NCBI RefSeq assembly: GCF_000801105.2
Contig: NC_079511.1
Coordinates: 22,529,792-22,593,791 of the forward strand
DNA: 64,000 nt
Direction of reading: 5' to 3'
DNA from: Raphanus sativus
Taxonomy: Eukaryota > Streptophyta > Magnoliopsida > Brassicales > Brassicaceae
Position numbers and translations under genes: made by a program. The notes under the pieces were generated by a model. It was not told where the DNA came from. It ran no database searches and saw nothing but the letters and a program-made list of their open reading frames with translations. This document shows positions 12,756-22,525 of the stretch, in pieces; position 1 is the first letter of the stretch; each line of letters begins with the position of its first letter.

Positions 12756-12784
12756 GAATGATGAGGTTTGAATATTGATTCGAA

Positions 12785-13090
12785 TCTAGCTATCTGGCTT
12801 TTGACTACGGATTCTTATCAATTAAAAACTGAATGATGCGACTCGTGTGGAAATCAATAAAAGCAAAGAGTCCTTGTGTAATTGGTAAGAATCGGTAGTC
12901 AAAAACCAGATAGCTAGTGAATATTCTAGTTGTGAAACTGAAAGAAAAACAAAATAGATTTGAAAGTACAGAGTGTTAAATGCCAAACAGAAAAGGAGTT
13001 GTATTCTGGTTTTTGACTACTGATTCTTACCAATGAAAGATGCGGACTCGTGTGAAAATCATTAAATGCGAAGAGTTCTTGTGGAAATTG
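12785..13090. repeat. Inverted repeat (38-bp arms) plus a direct partial copy
   Basis: TCTAGCTATCTGGCTTTTGA and onward (12785-12822) is matched in reverse complement at 12881-12918, with about three mismatches and a loop of some 58 bases. The left arm plus loop then recurs in direct orientation at about 13002-13085 (TCTGGTTTTTGACTACTG, ACTCGTGTG, AAATGCGAAGAGTTCTTGTG). The structure could be a MITE remnant. No target-site duplication was identified. Confidence 0.75.
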
Positions 13091-13764
13091 TGGTACTATA
13101 CTGGTTGTGAAATATATGTTTTGAAGTCAAACCAAGAGTTGTAGTGAGTAAAACAAATCAGCATTTTCACTTGAGCTTTGGTTTAGAAATATTCCCTGGC
13201 CATGCATTATCTCATGATATGTGATTGGACCTGTGAATGATTTTCTTAGAGTCATGATTAATTTCAAGTTACTGATCTTCTCATAGGTAGCCTCTAAGTT
13301 TTTACTATATGTGCAAGTGAAGGTTCTATGTTTTATAGTGTTGCTGTGTTGCTTGTGTGGGAGGCCAGGCGAAAGGGCTTTGCTGTTATGATGGCTCATC
13401 ACATAATCACCATCTCTCATTTTCTCCTCTATAATTTGTGGGGTAATCAGATTAATTTTGATTTGGCTATATTTGCATTTTGTTGAAATGACTTGTTGAG
13501 ATTGGATATTAACTTAGAACAACACATATAGTATTTATATGAAATTACTTAGGTAAGAAGAATTTGATGTGCCTGGTATACCTCCCATGTTGGATCATCA
13601 GGGTTAGGAGGTACACTACACACGTTTATCAACTAACTCCTAAAGGAAAAAAACTCTTTTAATTCTTTTGTCGATTTAGTGTGTGATGATTTTTATGTAA
13701 TATTTCAGCTTGAACTAATAGAATATTTGGATATGACATCAGCGAAAGACGTATTAATGTACTA
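13091..13764. other. Unassigned spacer
   Basis: A minus-strand frame at 13420-13127 (97 residues) is open but has no recognisable domain or gene context. No other feature is seen. Confidence 0.25.
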
Positions 13765-15249
13765 CTAGATTTTGACCCGCGCTTTTGAAGCGCGGGATAT
13801 TTTACGATGAAAAATTTCACTAATAATTTAACAAATATTTTGGTTATTTTTAAAGAGTGTGTATTTGAAATATTTTTGCATTTAATTCAGTATTTTTAAA
13901 TTCAACCCGATTGTGATTATACCGGTTAATCCGGAGATCTGACAATTCAATTTATGTTTTTAAAATCAATACAATTAAAACAGCAGACATTTTTCAGACA
14001 TTCCCTTAGTTTTTCAAATTATTTACAGGAATACCACTGAAATGTATTAAATATTTAATATTTAAATTACTTAAAATATTTTGAAGAAATCTTTAGAAAA
14101 TCTAAACAAACAATATTCCGCCTGATTTAGTTTCATATAGAATTTGAATTAAATAGTCACCTTTTTATTTGTATATGTGATAATACATAGACGTTTTTTT
14201 CCTACGTAAACTTACTTTTTTATTTTCTTTGTTTTAATATATATTATCATCATAACTAACTTAGATAGGTGGGGTTTAATATGATTATAATATAACTTAG
14301 TGATGATAGTTTACTGCACAACCCAATTAGTTAAATTCAAACAAAAGAACAATACATATATAGTTTTATTATATGAAAATAACTTTGAAATCATATTCGA
14401 TACTATATATATTATACAATTATATTTATTTTTACAAATTCCAAAATAAGTGTTCCATTTCTATTTTTAAATCAAAATTGAAAACAATATTTTATAATTA
14501 TAATAAGACAGAAAATAACATTTCTAATAAATGATTACTCATCCAACTTTAAGCTGGAAAAAATGAATATACCGCATATTCAAATTTTATTAAAGATACA
14601 AAGTTTGAACTCACTGAAAAATAATTAAAAAAAATATCTATGTGAATCTTAACATAAATTATATATGATGAAATAGAAAAATGTAAATTTACTATAATTT
14701 CAAACCATAAATTACTTCAGCTTCAGAAACACGGATCAAAATATTTATATTTTCAAAATAAAATGTACAAACAAAATAACCTTGCTGTTAAAGTACGGAT
14801 CATAGGTTACCACGATAAGATATTTCAAAAAATACTCGGTTTAGATATATTAGGGGTGGATAAAAAGTCAAATCGAACCGAGACAAACCGAACTAACTGA
14901 ACCGATACCGATTCAAACCGAACCGAAATTTTTTTCAAATAATTTGATTGAAGATTTATCCAACCCGAATGGTTCGGTTCCAAACCAAACTAAATATGAT
15001 TTACTTCAGTTGGAAACTACTAGAACTGAACTAAACAAACCAACCCAAACCCGAACACAACCGAGAAGATAACCGAAGTACCCACCCCTAAAATATCTGG
15101 TACGAAAAACTCATTTGATTTTGAAATCAACAATCCATATCAGAGTTTCAATATAGTAATAAAAATGTTTTTATAAAAATCATCTTTAATTTTTTTGTAC
15201 TAAATTATAAAAAAGGTTCCGCACTTTTAAAGTGCGGGTTAAAACCTAG
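13765..15249. mobile_element. Segment bounded by two outward-facing Helitron 3' ends
   Basis: The left edge carries a minus-strand Helitron 3' terminus: CTAG at 13765-13768, with a perfect nine-base-pair hairpin (CCCGCGCTT, TTG, AAGCGCGGG at 13776-13796). The right edge carries a plus-strand 3' terminus: hairpin CCGCACT/AGTGCGG at about 15219-15238, then CTAG at 15246-15249 and T. AACCGAACC-type low-complexity sequence lies at 14870-15070. No Helitron 5' end was found between them. These are either two elements with lost or hidden 5' ends or one element with inverted ends. Confidence 0.7.
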
Positions 15250-16369
15250 TATTCATATTAAAAAATCACTAAAACCCGAGACTAACCGATTGAACTGATG
15301 GATGACCGATATGTAATCTAATTGGATTTAAATTGTAATAGTTTCATAATTTGTAATCTTATAATCGAAATTTTAAAGTTCACTATTTGTAATTTATGAA
15401 ATTATGACGTTTCTACAAAATTTTAAAGAGAAAATGATAGATATAAAATAACTAAGATTAATTATTGTATTATTTGGAAACATTGATAGTAGTATAAAAA
15501 TATATTGTTTGGAAACATTGATAGTAGTATAAAGAAATAAGTATATTGTTTGAAAACATGGATAGTAGTATAAATAAAGGAACATTAGTGACTTAATGTA
15601 TGTTTAACTATAAAATATAAAGGTGTATTTAATTTAAAAACTTACAAAATAAATGTTAGGTCCAACAGAATGTTTCTGTTTTAATAAGATAGATGGCTTC
15701 AACACAATGTTACTAATGCTTTAACTTTTCCACATATATCTTGGTGGTATCTCACTTGTGCGATGATCATATTCATAAGACAGCTTCAAAACAGAGGAAA
15801 AGTTGGAGAAAACATATAAGATCAAGTAAGTCGTCGGTATTTTGTCTTTAAGATTTGAAAGTTTTGCTTCTAAGAAATTAATTATGATGGTCAGAAATAT
15901 GTTACATAAACATTTAACCATCACACATAGGAAACTCGATCATTGTTCTCTATACTGTATATATTAGCTTCTCTTATGTTGTTGTGTCTTTTCAGAGTTC
16001 TGAGTAATTCTTTTTTCTTATTATGTCATGAATAGCATATTCGATGATTCGAAGGATGATGATTAAGGGACATGGCCGGTTCTGAGCCAATCTGATGAAA
16101 CATTCGTCTCAAGCCTCCAAAATTTTTTTTAAAAAATTACATAGATATATAAGCTTCCAGATTTATAAAAAAAAATTCAACCTCCAAATTATTGAACTTT
16201 CTCTTGATTCGTTTATAACCCTCAAAATTTTTGATTCGTTTACGGCCTTCAAAATTTCAGGGCTGGTGTCCACATTGCACTTTAACCATTGTTATATTAT
16301 TGGATGAGCAAGGAGAACCATTCTTACCGGATTTTGGATAAGAACAAAAGTAATAAAACAAAAAATAGT
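15250..16369. other. AT-rich spacer with a minisatellite
   Basis: At about 15465-15585 a unit of roughly 40 bp with the core TTGGAAACATTGATAGTAG and TATAAA occurs three times. The same motif occurs near 10708-10795 and 23740-23910. The remainder has no recognised gene. Confidence 0.5.
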
Positions 16370-16442
16370 CGCGCCAGGTAGGGGTCGAACCTACGGCCTT
16401 CTGCTTAGGAAACAGACGCTCTATCCACTGAGCTACAGGCGC
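16370..16442 (-). tRNA. tRNA-Arg (anticodon CCT)
   Basis: The minus strand folds as a 73-nt tRNA. The acceptor stem starts GCGCCTG, and the D arm has GCTCAGTGGATAGAGC. The anticodon stem TCTGT/GCAGA encloses the loop TTCCTAA with anticodon CCT. The T arm reads TAGGTTCGACCCCTA, with discriminator G. There is no intron, and A and B boxes are intact. On the minus strand the DNA 3' to the gene (plus-strand bases just below 16370) is T-containing, but a clean run of four Ts is not directly adjacent. Confidence 0.95.
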
Positions 16443-16950
16443 TTTGTTTGATGATCAATTACTATACGTATACTATATTGAGTACTTAGCTGTGGTAGCT
16501 CTAGACAACAACACGTTCTCTTGCGTCGGTTTAGAAGATACAATCTTCTATTAGTGGAAAACGTTTCAAATATTTTTCCAAATAACACAGAGATTTTTTT
16601 TAAAGTTTTCTTCGTAAGAGTTTTTTTTTTCTGAAATAAAACATAGCAGACGATTGGGTTTAATATAATGAAGCATGTTGACAAAAAAAAAAAACATAGC
16701 AGACGATTTCCTGACAAAATTGTAATCTTACCGTGTAGTGATTGGCCGTTACGGTGCTAAGACAAACCGAGTTTCCGAACCGATAATTAGAGGCGTGGCA
16801 CAAGTTATCTAATACTACGGTGGGTGGGCTTCTTAAGACATCCTAAGTGGTGGTGGGGTCACTCTTATTTGGATTTTCTACTTAACCATTTCAATCTTTC
16901 CATCGATCAATCAATCAATCTATCTTCTTCTTCTAAACCTCAAAAATCAA
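16443..16950. promoter_or_regulatory. Upstream region of the SDR/MDR fusion gene
   Basis: Mixed sequence. A short repeat (AACATAGCAGACGATT) occurs at about 16641-16656 and 16693-16708. The 5' leader near 16900-16935 contains an ATCAATCAATCAATC repeat and a TTCTTCTTCTTC tract before the ATG at 16951. Confidence 0.4.
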
Positions 16951-19900
16951 ATGGAGATGAAGCCTGGTTTGTCCGCTTTTGTCACCGGCGGCGCCTCCGG
17001 GATCGGTCAGTTTTCATCTCCTTCTATTTAATTACGTACATATATGATTCCTCGTAGTTTGGTGACACGTGTGTGGTGGTGATTGAACTGTTGTAGGTCG
17101 AGCTCTCTGCTTGGCTCTTGCAGAGAAAGGAGTTTTTGTAACCGTTGTTGATTTCTCTGAGGAGAAAGGCAAAGAGACTGCTTCTCTTGTTCAAAAGGCC
17201 AATGCTCGGTTCCATCCTTCTCTAAACTCTCCTTCTGCTATCTTCATCAAATGTGACGTCACCAATAGAGGTAGTGTCCATTTGTCCTTCTAAGCTAAAA
17301 GGATTACTGTTTTTGTGTTAATTCTTTAGAGCATGAGAGCAGGTGATATCGTTGCTGCTTTTGACAAGCACTTAGCCACATTTGGAACACTGGACATCTG
17401 CATTAACAATGCTGGGATTGCCAATCCTGTACAATTTGATAAAGATGACACTGATGGATCTAAATCATGGAAGCACACCATTAATGTGGACCTGGTTGCA
17501 GTACTTGAATGTACTCACCTTGCTGTAAGTCTCCACTTCTCTTCTTCTTCCCCTAGAGCTCTTTTATTTCTTATTACATGTTTAATCAATAAACTTCATA
17601 CTACTCCAACACAAGTAGTTTCTTTCTCTGGAGGACTCTTAACCATTTTTATATGATTTGTTGCTTTTTGTGTAGATCAAAGCTATGAAAGCTAACAAAA
17701 AGCCTGGAGTTATCATTAACATGGCTTCAGCTGCTGGTCTTTATCCATCGCCTTTAGATCCTATCTACTCTGCTTCCAAAGGTTTTCTTTTGTGTTTACT
17801 TGTCTGTTACTCTTTCTTTTCATATGCTCACTGTTTGATACACTTCTACAGGCGGTGTTGTATTATTCACTAGATCATTAGCATATTTGAAGCGTCAAGG
17901 GATCCGCATCAATGTGCTTTGTCCTGAAGTAAGAAGAATATCTCTAGTGTCTTTCAAAATGTGTGGTTATTTATGATCTATAGGACTGTTTAAATGGAGG
18001 TACAACATGCATGATTAAATAAGAATGGTCAATGGCATGGAAGTTAGTACGTCATGACTGAGCCAGATGAGTTTAGATTTAGATTATTTGTTTTTCTCTC
18101 ATCAAATATCTTAGTTTTACTTCAAAAATCTATGTCGTCGATATGTATGTTACAACCAAAGTAGCTGAGTGTTGCCTAAAGTGTTGGTTCTGCACTTCTC
18201 CTGTGCAGTTTATCCAGACAGAGTTAGCTGGAGCTATTGGTGATTCCTTCCTTCAGTCACTAGGCGGTTACATGTCTATGGACATGCTGATTAAAGGTGT
18301 GTGCATATCTGATTATACTTCATATAGGTATATTAGAGATCGGTATGGTTGATTGGTTAAGTAAAATATGGAGTGGTAGGGCAGAAAGAACTAGAACACA
18401 AGAATGCTATTTTATGAATTGTTAAGGTCCTTAAGGATTATAAGCTTTACCTTCATATGATAGTCTTTGGTTCATATAAGGGACTGGTACAAGTCTGTCT
18501 GAGATCAATCTAAAATCATGAACGTGGCATCTATTTATCTGTAGGTGCTTTTGAGCTTATAACCGATGAGAGTAAAGCCGGTGCATGTCTATGGATTACC
18601 AACCGCAGGGGTTCGGAGTATTGGCCGACTCCAATGGAAGAGGCAAAGTACTTGGTGGGTTCAACTTCCAGGAAAAAAACTTCTTTCAAAGTAACTTCAA
18701 ATATCAAACTTCCTCAAAGCTTCGAGAAGATGTAAGTTAATAATGTGCCCTACATGGGACCAGAACATAAGGCAGATGTACCATATAATTTCTATCTACT
18801 CTTAGACTACACATACTGATGTCTCACTCTCTCTCCTTTAGAATTGTACATGCCCTGTCTCATAATTTCCGCAATGCTACCCGCATAGTACGGGCACCAC
18901 TAAAGTTACCCATTGGACCACACCAAGTTCTTCTGAAAATCATCTATGCCGGTGTCAACGCAAGTGATGTAAGATTTTTTTCTTAATTCAGTATTTTGTA
19001 TTGAAAACAGTCTATCACAGAGTTTAGTTTATTGTTATTAACTGATATATCTGGATGGCTCTCCTCTTAACTGTTTCTAAAAATATAGTCCTTATTGTAA
19101 ACCATGAGCAGGTAAACTTCAGCTCAGGTCGTTACTTTAGTGGTGGCTCACCGAAGCTTCCCTTTGATGCTGGATTTGAGGTAATTTTTTTTTTGTTAAG
19201 TTAAACTTCTCCATCCCTTAATTTACGTCAAAAACTCAAAAACTGTTTCACTATGTCAGGGAGTTGGACTAATTGCAGCAGTGGGAGAATCTGTTAAGAA
19301 TTTGCAAGTTGGCACTCCAGCTGCTGTTATGACATTTGGAGCATATGCTGAATACATGATAGTATGAGAGTTCCTAAACCATTTGAGCGCATCATTTTTG
19401 AGATTCTTTTGAGGCGTCAATGGTAATGTGATCCTGTCTTTTTGGTAATTTAGGTTTCTTCTAAGCACGTGCTTCCTGTTCCAAGGCCAGATCCTGAAGT
19501 TGTCGCCATGCTTACCTCAGGATTAACTGCTTTGATCGCCCTTGAAAAGGTTGGATTGATCTAGTGACAAGCTTTGTTAGCTATCTGCTTGTTATAATAT
19601 TTGTTACCTAGTATCATTCAAAACATGTGTGGATATGCAGTCTGAAAATTTCATTTGTCTTATGAGATTCACAGGCAGGACAAATGAAATCAGGTGAAAC
19701 AGTACTTGTGACTGCTGCTGCTGGAGGGACTGGACAATTCGCAGTCCAGGTATTCAAAAATCTGAAGTTGAATCTCTGATTTGTTTAAGTTCTGTAGTTG
19801 TTTTAGTTATTAAACAAAACATAGATCATATCTCTTTCATCTATGTAGCTTGCTAAGTTGGCTGGAAATAAAGTGATTGCTACTTGCGGGGGGTCAGAGA

Positions 19901-20870
19901 AAGCCAAGCTATTGAAAGAGCTTGGTGTGGATCGAGTCATAGATTATAAAGCCGAGGATATCAAGACGGTAGAAACTCTAGTTTTTTGTGTGTGTTTATT
20001 AATTATATATGTGGCTAAATAGAAAACTTAACATTCATAATTGTTCACAGGTCTTGAAAAAGGAGTTTCCAAAGGGTGTGGATATCATATATGAATCTGT
20101 AGGTGGTCGAATGTTTGATCTGTGCTTGAATGCTCTTGCTGTTTACGGACGACTCGTCGTGATTGGAATGATATCTCAGGTTCTGTTTTATAGAATTTTA
20201 TGTCTGTACATCAGTTCTTATTTTGAAGTAGTATATTAAAGTTGATATCTCTTCTCAGTATCAAGGTGAGAAAGGATGGCAACCCGCAAACTATCCAGGG
20301 CTCTGCGAGAAAATTCTTGCAAAAAGCCAAACCGTGGTATGTTGACATTGTCTGAAGTATCTGACAATGTTATCTCAAATCAAACTCATGTTGGTTACTA
20401 GAATGTTGATTTTGTTCAACTGAACATTTGCTTCAGGCGGGTTTCTTTTTGGTGCAATATAGTCAGCTCTGGAAACAAAATCTTGACAAGTTGTTCCATC
20501 TTTACTCTCTCGGAAAGCTCAAGGTAATAACTAAGCCTTAAGTCTGTTACCTTAAACCACATGTTTCTTTTGTTCAGCAAAGTTTACAACTCGCCTTTTT
20601 CTTCTTCTCACCTTTGGTAGGTCGGGATTGATCAGAAGAAGTTTATAGGTCTAAACGCTGTTGCAGATGCTGTTGAGTATCTGCATTCCGGTAAAAGCAC
20701 GGGAAAGGTAAAACAATATATAAATTCTCGTTTTCGAAAGCTTAAAGAACTTAAAGTTTTCATGGAAACATACAAATTTTAGAGTGACAAGATGAGGTTA
20801 TCTTCCAAATTTTGCTCAGGTTGTCGTTTGCATCGATCCTACATTTGAGCAGACAATGTCCAGGCTGTGA
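16951..20870 (+). CDS. SDR-MDR fusion oxidoreductase (At1g49670-type), 18 exons
   Basis: Eighteen exons: 16951-17005, 17097-17270, 17343-17524, 17676-17781, 17852-17928, 18209-18296, 18545-18731, 18842-18968, 19112-19180, 19260-19361, 19454-19549, 19675-19749, 19849-19968, 20051-20179, 20259-20336, 20437-20523, 20621-20707 and 20820-20870. They join in frame with GT-AG introns to 1890 nt, or 629 residues, the length I recall for Arabidopsis At1g49670. The N-terminal half is a short-chain dehydrogenase: cofactor motif TGGASGIG at 12-19, NNAG near 98-101, Ser about 155, and YSASK at 168-172 giving the catalytic Tyr and Lys. The C-terminal half is a quinone-oxidoreductase-like MDR domain with the nucleotide-binding AAAGGTG loop near 435-441 and no catalytic zinc ligands seen. 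The protein probably performs NAD(P)H-dependent carbonyl or enone/quinone reduction; the substrate is unknown. No transit peptide is evident, and it ends SRL, a possible peroxisomal PTS1 signal. Confidence 0.93.
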
Positions 20871-21024
20871 ACAAAATACATGGACAAATCGAAAAATGCA
20901 GCTTTGGAGGTTTTGGTAACTAAAGAAGTTGTTTAGCTTTACATTGACTTAAGGGAAAGGGTAGACTACGGTTAATAAGCTTTGAACAAAGCCTCATCAT
21001 ATTAAAACCATTATACATATCTTA

Positions 21025-22525
21025 TCTCTATTATTAAAAGAGAAGTACACTTAGGAAATGCCCATGAGTTTTCAATGTTAATTACACTTACATGCCACTG
21101 ACCCTATTAATAACATTCCTAAAAAAATGCTTGTCTTAACCAGTTTATTAAATGTGTCTTTATCACTTTCTTTATTTATAGATAGTCTCTATTTTAATGT
21201 TTGACTTTTTCAATTTAGTTAATGTGTTGTCCTAAAACAAAATTTAACTTTTCTTGTATTAAATAAATTTCGAAATTATTTATTTGTTATCAAAAAAAAA
21301 TCTAGGATTAGTTTCGAAATTATTTATTGTCGTAAAATAAAATTTAACTTCCATTCTCTATTAAAATAATTTCAAGATAAAATTGAATTTCCCTTTTCAT
21401 CTAAACCAATGTTTTATTCACCTCACATAGAGTTAGGTCTCAATAAATCTAAAAAATTATTGTATGAATAAATTATCTATGTTTTCTTCCCAGTAAAATC
21501 TGTTTAACTGAACTTGCAGAGTACTCAATATTAAATATAATATTAAATATAAGATTAAGTAAATAGTTAAGAATGAGGCAATTGCCTATATTCTTGCTAA
21601 CTACATTATTTTTAGGAAACAATTGATTTGCTTTATAAATGTTATGGACATTTATTAATTAACTAGGTGTACCTAGACATGCAAACAATATACTTTGAAA
21701 TAGAATGAAAAATAAACCAATTATTTCAAAAGAGATTTAATTACTCCATACATTGATTCGTAAAGAAAAAACATCAGATTCACAAATATCAAACATTAGA
21801 CCCTCGATTAATGAGTTTTGAAATCGTCATCGCCATGGGAGAACACCGAAAGTCGAGATATTTATTTTTTTCATTCTTCACAATTTTTTTCTAAACACCG
21901 AACGGTTACAAAACAAAATTGTCGGTTAGAATAAGAGAGGAGAGTCATGAGCCACTAGACCAACTTAATTTGATCTAAAACACTATAGCCCTAACAAAAA
22001 ATGTAATAACAATGAGCCGATTAAATTGATTTATATATGATTCAAAGTCAATTATTTCAATGTATTTTAAATTAACTAAATTGATTTATATATTTCATAT
22101 ATAATCCATCATTGTTCACTTTAAGCTTTCTTTATAATAAAAAATATTTTTCACAGATTTGATTGTTTTTTTTAATTCAAAAAGAACTCAATGTATCCAA
22201 TGGCGGACCCATCAATTTTTTTTACATGTGTCATGATATATAAAATTTTAAAAATATGATAACAAAAGTATAATTTAGAGATGTGAACCCAGATTTAGGT
22301 GTGTCAATACATACACTAATACCATTTTAGCTGCTGATTCTTTTTGGCTTCCTATACAAAACCAATTATTTCATAATTAAACATGTGTCAACTGAACCCT
22401 CTAATCCTATAGTAGGTACGCCTCTGAATGTATCACAAGTAACTATTAACAAATACATCATTTAGTGTAAATCAAAAATTAAAAAATTAAATAAATACCC
22501 GCTCGGTCGGGCGGGTCATGGTCTA
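21025..22525 (+). mobile_element. Non-autonomous Helitron
   Basis: The 5' end is TCTCTATTATTAAAAGAGAAGT after an A at 21024. The 3' end has a GC-rich hairpin (CCCGC...GCGGG, about 22498-22516) and then GGTCTA, where it runs directly into the next Helitron 5' end (TCTATAACCTATTAAAAGTG from 22522). The last bases of CTAG are therefore replaced or shared. The interior is AT-rich and non-coding. Confidence 0.65.

Larger units (their letters stand above)
10458..12760 (-). mobile_element. Decayed endogenous pararetrovirus (Caulimoviridae) fragment
   Basis: On the minus strand two broken frames resemble parts of a caulimovirid movement protein (12755-12021). A 13-base match to the plant initiator tRNA-Met primer-binding site follows at 11990-11978. 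Downstream of it the A-rich minus-strand sequence holds short Lys/Glu/Asn-rich, coiled-coil-like stretches interrupted by many stops, down to about 10458. A Helitron (10682-11333) sits inside. No reverse transcriptase or RNase H motif is visible, so only part of a viral genome remains and it is non-functional. The boundaries are approximate: the left one is set by the end of the 7SL tandem unit, the right one by the hairpin repeat at 12785. Confidence 0.65.

Noticed and set aside
13127..13420. Minus-strand frame of 97 codons
   Set aside because: No domain, no splice context and lies among decayed repeats; not enough to call a gene.
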